Below are positions 1 to 12,320 of a DNA stretch of 64,000 nucleotides, in pieces. Both the position numbers and the translations under genes were made by a program. The stretch's first letter is position 1. The number at the start of each line of letters is the position of its first letter. This DNA is from Dicaeum eximium (lineage: Eukaryota > Chordata > Aves > Passeriformes > Dicaeidae). Location of the stretch: assembly GCA_013396995.1 (NCBI GenBank), contig VWZP01008343.1, positions 564,208 through 628,207 of the forward strand. The letters are read 5' to 3'. The notes beneath the pieces were generated by a model. It had not been told where the DNA came from, searched no databases, and saw only the letters and a program-made list of their open reading frames with translations.

Positions 1-3000
1 GTGCCAGAGATAGATATAAACTAGTCCATCTGGGTTCTGCTAGCGAGGTAGCAACAGCAGCAAAAACTTTGCCCAGAGTTTGCATGACCCTCACTGTAAC
101 ACTTCAGAGACAGGATTTAGTTCCACTTTTATTTACCAGCCAGCTGGGGTGAGAAAGGAGGCATGGTCAAGACCAGAGAAGAAGGCAATTGGCAAGGATG
201 CCCCTTTCACTCAGAATATAGGCAAAATTATAAAAAAGGACTAAGAAGGAGAGCTCATCTAGAAGAACATGGCTTTTGCCTACAAGGGTGGCAATGGTGA
301 AATGGTTTATTGAGGCTTTCACATGGAGGGGAACTAGGCATGATTTTGACAACATGCTCAACAGAACCAATGGGGACAGCTCCATTGCACTCATGCCTTT
401 GGACTGCACTCTGCACACCAGCACACAATTAGTTCTGAGGATATATTTCCCCATGTCAGCAGACCTTTCCCAACTGGAGCAACAATGTGGCTACTTAGGA
501 TATACAATAAATTCAATTTCTTCAGGACTGCAGTTCTGGCAACTCATCCCCAGAGATTCACTCCACTGAATTACTTCATGCAGTTGTTTGTGTAGGCACC
601 AATAATGTCTTTGCACATCCCTTTCAAAGTAATTTACAGTGAGCACTGTAGAGTTCGCTAAATATTCCTGGTGCTAAATTCTTTACAGGGAATCATTTGA
701 ACATGATGATATCCTTATCCACTTTCAAAGGCAGAATTGGAGAGGTTTTAATGATAGCCACTGTCTATGCATTTTATGCATTTTGGCTGAGTTTTTCAAA
801 GCATATAGGTAATGAGGACATCCAATTCCCATTAATTTTAGAGGCACCTTAAAAGGCTTTATAAATCTCAGCCTTTATGCTCTAGCCAAGAAGGGAAGAT
901 TGATTTCCATAGTGAGAAAAATTTTAGCAAAGTACTGATAACGTACTATAATAATGTCCATGATAGCTCACAGAAAAATTAACCTCATTATCTGCACCAT
1001 GTATGAATTTCTCTTTTTAGTGGCTTACCTTGCATATCAAGGTAGTTGAAGGCTATGATTGCTGGTGTGGTTGATGTTACATTAAGGCTGAAATTGCTAA
1101 GTACTTATCTTTCTTTCTGCTATCCTCTTGGACACATGAAGTTGCTTAGATTGCTTTATACAGCAATGTCACTTAGATTGGACTAAAATTTGTCTAGGAA
1201 ACAGTTTCCTATTCCTAGGGCTTCTAGATATGTCTTATCTGGAGCTGAGGTTTTTTGGCAAGATTTTTTCGGTTCAAATCAGTTCAGCTTTGATCACTTT
1301 GACCACTCTTTTTATGGTATTTTCTTCTTCCCCTAGGTTCTTCTTTGCTCTCCTTTTGATTGAGTGGAATTTGTGCTTTCTTCTGTAAATCTGTGATCCT
1401 TAAGCAGACTGGAGACTTTATACAAATTTCTGTGAACTACAAGCTTATATATAAGCTAATATATTTCAGCCCTTGGATTGCTTAATGGTTGTTTTCCAAC
1501 AAATTTTACTTTAGGTTCATAATTTTGAATTTGAGCAGCTTTGGTTGTATATAGGGGGTGAAATGATATCATTGCTAAAGACAGTGACGTGGGAGAGAGA
1601 GTGCTCTTAGTTCACATGTGTTTGTGTATAATGTGGGAATTTGTTCTTAATTCAGAAATTGCATGCAATTGATACAGATGTAAATTGCAATTGATACAGA
1701 TATCTATAGCTGTAGAAACACATAGATATGGATATAGAAGTGGATAGCTGAGTGCAGCTCTCACCATTGCTGTCTCTCAGCACCTTCAGCTTCACCTTCC
1801 AAAACTCCTGGTGCTTCTCATCTGACATCCCCAGCCTCATGTGGGCAAACAGGCCCAGGCCACCAGCTGGAGTCAGTGACACCTTTTGCATGCACCATGT
1901 AATTTAGCAGGTGAGGGGTGTAAAGACTCATCTCTTGGTGTACAATGGTTATGTCCAAGTGGTAGCACCTAGTAGTTCCTCCTGGCTGCTGGCTCTGGTT
2001 ACAGAGCATGGCTGCCTGTGTTCTGCCTGCTGAGGAGGGCTGGATACTTGATGTGGGGCAGCCCCTTCTGTGTCCCAATTTCTGGTGAGTGGCAGCCTCC
2101 CCCTGCCTCCTGCACCTGCCTCTTCACTGACCATCCATCTCATGAATAGGTCTTGATATAGAAAGAGCTACCATAGTACATATAATGTATTTAATACCTA
2201 TACTCTCAGCTGGGTGGGGTTCAGCTGGCCCAGCTTCAGCACCACAGCAGGTTTGTACTGAGTGTCTGAGCTCCTGTTATTCCAGATGTAGGCACAACAG
2301 CTCTCCAGACTCCACTGACCAGAGTGTGGCAGGGGACAATACCAGATCACGAGCAAACCACAAGATATAACCATGGCACACAGGCTTAGCTCGTACCTAT
2401 GTCATAGACACCTCATGGTGGGGAAAACTAAACATGCCCCTAGAGACTGTGTTGGGCTCATTGCTGTGCAAACCTATTGAATGACATTCTTACAGTTTGG
2501 GAGGCAAGCTGTATAAACCCAGCACTCTGTACGGAGAGGATTTACCGGGGGATGTGGTGCTGTACTGCATACTCTACAAAGCAGAGGCTGTGCATCTAGT
2601 TCCTTCTGTGGAAGTTTGCATGGGAATGAAAATGTGAATTATTTGGCTCAGGTCAGTTCCTATTATGTGGCTTGCTGAAAAATGTATTGGTTTCTTACAG
2701 GCAAAGCTGTTCCCATGAATGCACAACACTAAATTAATCCTTGTTATATGCCCAGTGAGTTACACTTGGGGCAAGTTTCATCCAGAATTTTTACAGGTAT
2801 CAGAATTATATAAAGCCATAATTATTAAATGCTTCCTTTTTTTAGAGCTGCAATATGTAATTGTCATGTAGGTTGCGGTAGTTTATGCCTTTAGTTACAT
2901 TGCCAAGGTACTTAATGTTTAATAAAATCCTTTCATAACCCTTTGCCATTAATACATAAATTTAAAGAGTTGGGAAAACAGTCATGGAATCTAAATGAAG

Positions 3001-4450
3001 CAGTAAGCTTGTCACTTTTTAGTCTTCCTCATTATCTCTCTTTCAAAGTAGGCTAGTCCTAAAACAAACTTCCTGGAAAGTATTATTAAGACATACAAGA
3101 CTAGTGCTATAGGAAGGAGCCCTGTGAAACAATTGTATATAGGGTAATTTTGTTGATAATGTTTATTTCTTCAGAAAAAAACCTGAAAACAGTATCTTGT
3201 TAGAACAAAATGTTAATTGAAGTGTTTTTACTTTTTTTTTTTTAATATAGTTACTCTGTATGCTTAATAAAGTTCCTTTACTAAGCAATTATGGCATTTT
3301 GTTCATTATGCATTACACCCTGTCACATGTGATGAAGGAAACAGCAAACCCTTTCTCTGCCCCTGAAAACCAAAAATGTAAATAGTGGTATTAGTCCCGA
3401 GGGAAGAGCTGTGTTAACTGTGGAGCACTGCGTTAGAAATCCTGGATATTGTATGTCCCCATTGTTTAGCTAGTGAGGGGTGGTTACTGTGGGATTTAAA
3501 CCATATGTCGCTTGAATTCCAAAATTGGCCTTTTCAGTCAGCTGTGCTTTATCATTCAGTATTGATCACAGATAATATGCTTTGCAAATTAGGGGTGGTT
3601 ACAGTGCCTTTGTCCATAATAGATGTTGTCATTCATGTAGAATAGCCTGAAAGTGAAGAACATTTTAAACAGGGTTAAAGCTTCTATAGTCATCATTAAT
3701 GAATTTTCTAATGCTGTCTGGATTCCATAATCGTGTGAAGATCAATAGCTATTACAGTATAATGTAAACAAACAGAGAATCCATTAGGAATGGAGGGGTT
3801 GTGCTGAAGCATTTTACTTCTTGCCTACAATGGTACATTACTTATTACCAGGGTAAAACTGAATAATTGAGTGTATAAAACGCAGCCTGAACGAGACAGT
3901 GATTAATGAAAGTGAGGCTATGGCTGAACGAAGACAGTCTTAGTATCTTTTTAAAGTGAAATGAATTAGAACAAATTTAGCTGCAGTAACAGGATCCCTT
4001 TTAGGTATTGCTGTGATACTGGAACACTTATGAGCAGGATGTTTGAAAACAGCGAAATAACAAGACAGTTTTGTTGTCTCACACCAACATGTACATTGTG
4101 GCAGTGCATAGATGCTCCACCGGGGTGGGACCTGCATTACCACGGACACAAGAGAAGTGCAGAGGAAATTGAAGTGTTTGTCCCTGAAGGGCATGGTCTG
4201 ACATATAAAGCATAACAATAAGAAGCAAACAAGGAGGTGAAGGGATGACAGGAAGAGTGGCTGGTGTTGAGCTTCTTTCAGCATATTTTAGCATAGTCTG
4301 GGTAGCTGTGAATGTCTCATCCAGCTGGCGATAGCAGCTTCTCCCTAAGTCCGTTGCTGAGTTGTGGCATTGTCAGCATTTGCTGTTGCAGAATGACTGA
4401 AAGTTGAACTCAGATGACAGAACAGCCAAATCCACCACAATGGAGCCTGA
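1..4450. other. Intergenic; no gene recognised
   Basis: About 40% G+C with no confident repeat. Minor items: a 16-bp palindrome AGCTTATATATAAGCT at 1442-1457, two copies of AATTGATACAGAT at about 1668 and 1688, and a G+C-richer, weakly exon-like stretch on the minus strand at about 1772-1876 (see findings). 2690-3800 is AT-rich and repeat-free and might include conserved non-coding sequence. Confidence 0.5.
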
Positions 4451-7400
4451 TAAATTGCATTTCTTTTGTACAGTCTGTGATACTGGGTCACATGTGTGGT
4501 TTCTTTAGAGCTTCATTAGCTTGATTGCAATGACAAACACAGAGGTATCTCTTGTCCTGAACATTGTATTTCTTCTCATTGTTGTGTGCCATTTACTCTC
4601 CTTAGCAGATAATAGGAGAAGCTCAGAGCTGGGCACTTCTCAGGGGTCTGGGGGGCTGAGCCTGTGGAGACCTACTGGTGCTCCTATACAGCACTTGGGC
4701 AAGGCTGACGGCGTATTTGCATGGACAGAGGATAACTGTTCAAGAATCAAATGTGTGCCACACTCTACCTGCCAGCCTTCAGTGGGAAATGTCACTTGCA
4801 ATATCTGTCATGCTGCAGAAAACTGCTCCAGTCCATTTCCCTGTCTGCTTACCTACATTACAAAAGAAATAAGAGATGCGTGAGCCCAGGATGCAGCACA
4901 GCCCCAGTTTGTGGTTGTTTGTTCTGCACTGCTTTGTGGTTGGTTGATTTTTTAATGGGAACTGTGGTGTGACACCAGAGGACCCACCTTCCTTGACTGT
5001 GACAGGGTTTCTCAAGGATTCCCAAGGGGTTTTTCTCTGATGTAGTGCAAACCTTACCATGACTTTGTGATTAAGACATTCATAAACCCACAGGTCCCAC
5101 ATATCTAGAGTCTAATAAACTCAGCAGAGTTTCCTACGTGGTGCCAATAATGTCTCTACTAGAGTCCCTATTTTCAGGAAATTTACAGGAACTTCGAGTT
5201 GGCTGTTCCTCTGTGATGTTTGAAACAGTCTGAAGACAGGCCATATGGATCTAATAAGCAGAGGGACTGCATGTCCATAAGAACCTGAGGAACAGAAAAG
5301 GGACAAGAGACTTCTCCCTCAAAGAAGTTTCCACTCCATAACACACCACAACTGAAATACAACACAGCGTGTCACTCACATGAATATAAAGTTACTGCTT
5401 TCCACTTACCAGCACTGACACCCTCTGAGGAGCCCAATCACTTATGAACATATTCTGGGGAGCCTTCTCTGTCCTGTCTGCGACGCTGAGATCCCCAGTC
5501 ATGTCACTGCTTCCATTTCTGCGGCAAGGCACAGAAGAGCATTTGGCTTAATCTTTCCTGAGCTGACAGTTTGCTATTTGTGGCATTTTCTCAGATTACA
5601 TACTCTGTGCATCTGACAGTACCTTGTGATTTTCTGCAAGTGGAATGCAAGGGAATGACATGCATCTCTGGAAGTCTGGTAACACATCACAGTGAGCTAT
5701 TCTCAGAACCCTGAAACATTGAGCCTGTGTGAGCAAAGGGCCTGGAGAGGTGGGATCCACTGGTGCCTCCAGCCAGGCACAGTTGTCCCCATGTTTGCTA
5801 TCCAGCTTCCAAAGTATTACTTGATTTTTGTCAGAGTGCGGATTTGCAGAACTGAACCCAAAGAATTGATCTTATTTCAAACCTGGTTTTTCTTTTTTCC
5901 TGTGCCTAAGAAATAAGCTTGCTGTAATTATCCTGGTCTGAAACCTGACTGAGAGGAAAAAAGGGCAAAAGCATTGTGTAATTTTCTGCTATTTCTGATT
6001 CCTGAGATCTTTCTGAGGCCTTCAAATTTGGTGCAACTATCGTGTCTCTTGGAACATTTTTGTGTCATTCTAAATTGTCTTGCATTTGTTGTAAGCTCTT
6101 GAGGCTAATTGCTGCAGAGCTGCACACTTATTCCCCAGCACTTCATGTCTGCAGGCTGCGGACTGGTCACGTGTGGGTGCCGATCCACCGTGGCTGACTC
6201 TGAGCATAACCAGTTTGGCTTGTGTGGCTTATTCTTTCAGACACAGCAGTGGCAGAGCAAGGCTATATCCTTTCCTTCCCAGCAGGGATAGGGAAGCATT
6301 TTAGTCACTTTTGCACCAGTGAGGCTATGCCTGTACACTGCAGGCAGCCCAGGCCTGTGGACACTGTGTGTCCATGCTCTGGGCATGGCAGGAGCCTGTG
6401 TGTGGCTCTGCATGGAGCAGCCACATAAAAAAGGTCATCCCAGCTCTGCTATTAAATTAGACAGAATACAGGGAAAGGCTCAGAGAAGTGACACAACCTG
6501 GCTGTGTCCATGGACCTCTTCTCTCCAAAACAAAGCAGCCTAGTGCAAACTGCATATTTAGGAAAATCCAAGGTCTGTGCTGGTCTCTTAAGGGTGCCTA
6601 GGCATTGTGTGGGATACAGTAAATTGTTATGGGGCAAAGACCTCACCAGGGAATGTACCTAAGAATTACCCAATATAGACAACTGCGGAGCAGGGTGCAA
6701 GCCCTCACCCTGGCCCAGGTCTATTTTCCTGTACAGTCTGCTGGAACCACGGTGGCTCCTGAAAAGACTCCAGATTTGCTTGCACTCTGCAGATGTGAGC
6801 TCACACTTGGCAGTGCTTTGCAATGAGGTGAGCTTGCTCTGCCTGCATTTTGAGTGGACTCGGTCTCGTTCTCCCTCCACCCAGAGCTGAAAGCAAGCCT
6901 TGTGACCATGCTAGCTGGCTACTCTGACTGCACAAACTCTGCACAGTTCTGGGGTTTATTAATTTTGGCTCAGGTCTGGGTGAAGGTGTTACCAAGACTT
7001 CATTTTGTCCATAAGTAAACTTGGTGCTAATAACATCTGATACCTGGGGTCAAACTGCCACAGAAAATACATCCTGTGTCACCCAGTGCACCAGCTTGCT
7101 GGGACAGTGACACTCTCCTGAGTTAACAAATTGTCCAGAAATTCTGCACCTTGGGGTAGGGTATAGGGAGATACTCCAGGAACAATGAGGCTTGCTAGCT
7201 CTGGGTCTGTGCCATGTCCTGGTTTTCCCAGGGAATCACACTGGGTTTCTCCATGCTTTCTTCCCCAGCATGTACATTTTCCAAACTTTCTCCATGGCTT
7301 TTGATATTTTAAATTCCTGTTTTTCTGAAAATACAGAAAGAATATTTTTGTCTGATAATATGTAGCAAATAGTCAAATTGTTCATGTTCAGGATTTGAAA

Positions 7401-7609
7401 TTCCTGTGTCCTGTACTGATTTGAAAAGAACTGTTTCATTTAAAAGAGAAGTTTCTTAGTAAGTGCTGCTGGACACACTTATTTTCAGTAGCTTTTATAT
7501 GGAATGTGCTTCAGGCTTATGTCAGGTGACAGTGGGACTCCAAAACCCTGTCTGTTACTGTACTTGACTTTAGATTTCTTTGCACTGACTTTACATTTCA
7601 TTGTCTAGG

Positions 7610-7641
7610 TTTTTTCTTTTTTCTTCTTTTTTTTTTTTTTT
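7610..7641 (+). repeat. Pyrimidine tract rich in T
   Basis: Thirty-two bases of T interrupted by three C. Low complexity. Confidence 0.85.
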
Positions 7642-7650
7642 AAACAAAAC

Positions 7651-7686
7651 TAAGGTCTGAAAGGGGTAAGGTCTGAAAAGGGTAAG
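7651..7686 (+). repeat. 16-bp tandem duplication
   Basis: TAAGGTCTGAAAGGGG and TAAGGTCTGAAAAGGG lie side by side, followed by TAAG. They are downstream of a T-rich tract at 7610-7641 and probably arose by slippage. Confidence 0.8.
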
Positions 7687-8459
7687 CTACAGGTATCAAA
7701 TGGTGTCTACACTGTGAGTTCGGGTTTGCCTGGAATGGTAGCACATGGAACCAGGACTACATGAATATCTACTGAAGTGTGAACGAGCAGATTGTTCACA
7801 TGCCACTCTGGACTCAGACTTGCTTAGGAATGCAAATCTCCTTTGTTTAAAAAAAAACCATCCTGCTTTTAGGAAAATATTTAATTGAAACAGTTGATCT
7901 ACAACAAACAAAGACAAAATTTTCCAAAACTGGTTTTGGAAAAAAAGGGAAAGGAAAGGATATCCCTTAATTTCTGGGATGTGAAGATTTCAGATGTGTG
8001 AGATTGAATGAGGGAAGTTGTACCTACTGTGCTGCTGGGTGTAATTAGTTTCCAGATTATATCACTTTTGATAATTAGATCTACATGAAACCTCCACTCA
8101 AAGACTTCACAAGCATTTCTTGTATGTCAGCCTGGATACGTGCTAGTTGGAGTGATAGATCTACGGGATAGATCTAGGCTAGGAGATGCTTTGGGAAACA
8201 CCTTCATCTTCCTTTTAAGCTGGCAGATGGTTTGAGTCCAGGCTGGACTGCCTGCTGTTGTTTTCAATGACGGAGTGTTACCTTTTTGGATTCATGAAAG
8301 ACTCTCAATCAAAGCTAAAATGGCAGGCCAGTGCAGTGAATCAATAAAATCTCTACTTTCAGCTGGAGTGTCGGATACTAATTCTTCTCGTGTCACTGCC
8401 TGGTTAAACAGTCATACTCCTGCTAAAAGCCCTATAAGACATAATAGATTCATGTGGCG

Positions 8460-8930
8460 TTAGTCTATTGTACTGCATTTACCCAGAAAAAGGGAGAGAG
8501 GTTACTGTTTCACTAAAACAAACCAGACACTGATGCATTGTGTATCAAAATGTATTCACCCATTTCGCTCTGCCTCATTAGAGCACGGGAGCTTGCTTTC
8601 TATATCGCTTGTGGAGCAGTGTTAAGACATCTGACATATTCATTGCAAATCCTAGTTTAATGATGACTTAGACATCAAATCTCAAATGATTTTATATGCT
8701 GGCTGTCTGATTTGCCATTACAGCACATATCGTGTGCTTTCTGTTTATTAAACTACAATAAAGATGTACAAACTAGATCTATTAGAACATTTTCCAAGAG
8801 GCTTTAGAATAAATCATTTGGCCCTGTGGAGCAATTACCCAACTGTACCATTTCTAATTGCAGGAAATTAACTTGCTGCATCTGATTTGATGTATTAAAT
8901 TTCCTAGTGTATCATGTTTTAGTAGAAAAT
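8460..8930. promoter_or_regulatory. Candidate conserved non-coding element
   Basis: AT-rich, free of simple repeats and TE words, with closely packed homeodomain-type cores (TTAATGATG, TAATTGC, GAAATTAACT) and ATTCATTGCAAAT at about 8637, an octamer-like word. The reading is by texture only. Confidence 0.2.
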
Positions 8931-11900
8931 GTTTATGAGACAAAGAGTTTTCATTCAAAATGAATCTGAAAGTCCTTAAATGTTAAATATCAAGGTTCAG
9001 AGCATGTAAGAAGGAATGGCTGCTTTATGCCCTGCAGCTGGAAGCTGGTGGCCCTGAACCAGCTTTATTCAGATTCAGGCAAGTTTCTGAGCCCTTGGAG
9101 ATTCCCCGGTTGCATATATCAGCCATAGATACCCTTCCCCTATTCACTCCTAGAGACTGACCTTGTATCAGAGAACTGAATTAACAAAACATATGCAGGG
9201 ATCTGAGTTAAAACTCTGCTCGGAGGCCCCTCATGTACATCACACTCTCCTGAGACAGCCAGAAGTTAGATCCAAAGTTAGAGCCAAAGGCAAAACAGTC
9301 AATGCCTTAGAGGGGGAAAGTTCATGTTCCAAATTCTATCTGTCTTCCTTGTGAAAGAAAGCTGTTCAAGCAGTGGAAGTTTTGCTTCCTACTACCCACA
9401 TGGTGCTCACACATCTGCCATATCTACTCACCTACCTACCTATCCAGCTACTTACTTATCTTCATGCATATTACTAATGGGAACCATTGATTATTTTGAA
9501 GAAAACTATTAAGGGAGTATTTTCATTCCTTATTTTGGAGAGAGTCAGATTACCCTTGCTAGTGTACATAGCAGTGCAATTTGCTACCATTGTAATTCAG
9601 AGGTGATGTGCAGGATTTTTATACTTAATGAGACTCACATACCACATTATCTCACCATCTGCGTGGATCTGGGAATTGTTGTAGAAAGTTCCCATTAGTC
9701 ATATTAACATCCATCATTCTTTCAGCTCACTGTGAGGATACAACCATGGAAATGTTTCTTTCACATTTTTCCTTTGAAAATCCAATGAACTTTTGCATCT
9801 TGGACAACATAAATATCCCTCTCTGCTGCTAGGTCAGGTATGACCCTGGCTAAACAAGGGCAGACTACAAAATACCAAGGGTCCCCTCCTCCACCTCTCT
9901 GAAGCAAACCTCAGCAGATGCAGACAAAATTTTAATAGCTACAAAAAGAGAAATGCATGACAACCTCATTAAGGGAAGTATAATAGGCTGTCAGAATATC
10001 TCCAAGAGGACAATATATCAATGTCTAGTTTGTTGCAGCATTGCTAACTATGGTAGTTTGCCCCTCTCATAATCTTTCATTCATCCTCTATTGGTCTGAT
10101 TTCCAATAATACTTCACCACCACATGCATCCACTCTCCTTTTCAGCTGCCTCACAATTGCTGACATAACTCTTTAAGTACAGAAGAATCAGGACTGGTAA
10201 GTGGCAGTAATAAAAAAGCAGTTAGTGGTCCACCCCACTGATAGCCCTGATACGGTACATTAGAAGGGTTTTCATTTTTTTCCCTTTCTACCATCCTGAG
10301 GACCATTTTGTCCCATCCCAACATCTGCAGGAGGTCAAGGTCCAAAGGGCCCAGGGATTTTACACCATCTGCCACCAAAAAAAAAAAAAAAAGAAAAAAG
10401 AAAAAAGAGGGAAAGGAAGGCCCTAAACATTTCTCTAAAGAGCTATTTAAAGTTATTTATCACTGTAATGGCAAACCAATCATTATTAATTGTACACGCC
10501 CATTGTCTTTCATGTACACCGCAAGGCCGTGAGACATGATTAAAATAGATTTAAGCCACTGCAGTTGGAGTTCTTCCCCCTCCCCTTTCACCTTCCCTGA
10601 CCCTTTGGGAAGATGAAATGGAGTCCAGTGATTTTGTTTCTTTTCTTTCACGGTGAAGCTGGCTGTCCTGTTCTGTTGGGGATCCAGCCTTCCTCTGAAC
10701 TAGGAGTGCTGTGTAAGGGTTGTGAGACATCTCACCCCATCTGTGCCAACTGCTGAAACTGCTTCTGAAGCTGGGCTGGAAGCACAAGCAAAAACTCACA
10801 CCAGAGACCTCATAACATTGCTTCCTCCTGCATATTTAAACATTTTTTCCCCCCACCTGCCTAGGAAACATCATTCCCAGTCAAAAGGAAGAAGACAACA
10901 ATGGACTTCGAGGCTTTTCTGTTCATGTGTCAGTAAACAGCACTTTTGGTGAACCTGGCTTTGTACATGCTAGGCAGCTGTGGTTACAATAATGTGTCTT
11001 GAATGAAATGTGCCAATTGGAGGAAATTGTCAACTCATTATTGTGGCTAACAACTGAGATACAAATGTTTCAGTCAGGGCAGGAGGCGATTTTGTAAACA
11101 AGGAGCGTTCCTGAGGGGATTTTTTTGCTAAAATCCATATGAAGTAGACCTGAAATAATTGTAGTGACAAAGGATACAGCTCTGCTCCAGCTGGAGCTGC
11201 TGACAAACCTCCATCTGATTTCCACAGGGCCAGGATCATGCCCTTTGGGCAAACACACCTAGCACTGGTTTGTGCTCTGCAGGGCTGCTGAGGTGTGCCC
11301 AGCTGTAACCTGGAGTTCAGCTCAGCCAATTTAAACTAGCTGGTGAGACGGCCCAGTGCCCACATGGATGCTGCATTTCCTCTACTGGTCCAAACACACT
11401 TCCAGCAGCAACCTCCCATTGCTTGCTGGCTGTGACAGCTCAGGGCACAGACCTGAATTCTGCTTCCCAGTTATCCCAGTGCCCAGACACTGCCTGACCT
11501 ACTTTCAGACTCTACAGTGCTCTTTTAGAGATGCCTCTTCTCTTGGCTTCAGTTGTATTTGTAAGCATGTGTGCATGGCTCCCCAGAAAGCTCTGACACT
11601 GGTGCCCTCGTGCAGGCAGAGGAGACTGGGGTGTGTTTGTATGGGAGGGTGAGAAGGAGAACAGGAGGAATGGGATCATGAAAACTTTGAGTCAGCAAGA
11701 GACTAAAGTTGCCTCTGGGGAGAAGCTGGGAAAGTCCAGGCAGGAGGAAGGGGCTGTGGCAGCCCTGAGTGCAGAGAAGGCCAACAGAGAGTTTAACACT
11801 GTCTGCATGCTGTTAGACACAATGAAAGAGACATTAATCTTTATTTTCTGAAGGTTTATATTCTCTTGGGTCTCTCATACAGCTGAAGGACCTTGGTCCA

Positions 11901-12110
11901 AAACAGGGGCAAAGAGGAGAATGGGATTAGTCAGGGGTACAATGTCTTTGGCAGGGACTTCACTGTTGTCCCTGGAAAGTGGTGGAAGAAGGACTTTTCA
12001 AAGCACAAACCAACAAAAAACTTGCTGAAGCCAGAGAGGGAGAGGGAACAAAAATGAAATTGTGATGTGTCATCTCTTTGCAGTTCAGATGGGAAAAAAA
12101 AAATATATAT
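8931..12110. other. Intergenic; no gene recognised
   Basis: Contains a short CTAC/CTTA-rich stretch at about 9422-9460 and the purine tract at 10377. 10550-10800 and 11220-11800 are slightly G+C-richer, with frames open by chance only. No other repeat recognised up to the CR1 at 12111. Confidence 0.5.
10377..10420 (+). repeat. 44-nt purine tract
   Basis: A homopolymeric A stretch, then GAAAAAA units, then GAGGGAAAGGAAGG, without a pyrimidine. Low complexity; the A-to-G shift resembles an aged poly(A), but no retroposed body was recognised next to it. Confidence 0.85.
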
Positions 12111-12320
12111 AGAATTGTAGAATCATAGGATGGTTTGGATTGGAAGCAACCTTAAAGTTAACCTAGTTTCCAGCTCTCTGTCATAGGCAGGGGCACCTTC
12201 CACTAAATCAGGTGTCTGCTTTAGTGGAAAACTCCATCTGTCCCAGCCTTGAACATTTTTGCAGGCACGGGGCAGCGGCAGCTTCTCTGGGTAACCTGTG
12301 CAAGTGCTTCATCAGAAAAA
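12111..12320 (-). mobile_element. CR1 LINE fragment, 3' end
   Basis: Read on + this is the reverse complement of the avian CR1 3' region. The terminal ATTCTATG-like words (AGAATTGTAGAATCATAGGA on +) come first. They are followed by diverged versions of the familiar segments TTGGAAG..ACCTTAAAG, CAGGGGCACCTTCCACTA, CCTTGAACA and CAGCTTCTCTGGGTAACCTGTG. The element is therefore on the minus strand, 5'-truncated, about 210 bp and many substitutions old. An A-rich and TA-rich stretch (12094-12110) borders its 3' end. No intact frame remains. The far boundary is approximate. Confidence 0.85.

Larger units (their letters stand above)
4451..8459. other. Intergenic; no gene recognised
   Basis: A 120-codon + frame (4521-4883) has a hydrophobic start and a cysteine-rich end but no splice or homology support. 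Somewhat G+C-richer around 6100-6900. The T-tract and 16-bp duplication near 7.6 kb are listed separately. Otherwise nothing recognised. Confidence 0.5.

Noticed and set aside
1262..1280. tRNA T-arm-like GGTTCAAATC
   Set aside because: No matching acceptor stem, D-arm or anticodon arm around it.
1442..1457. 16-bp perfect palindrome as a functional site
   Set aside because: About one palindrome of this length is expected by chance in a window this size.
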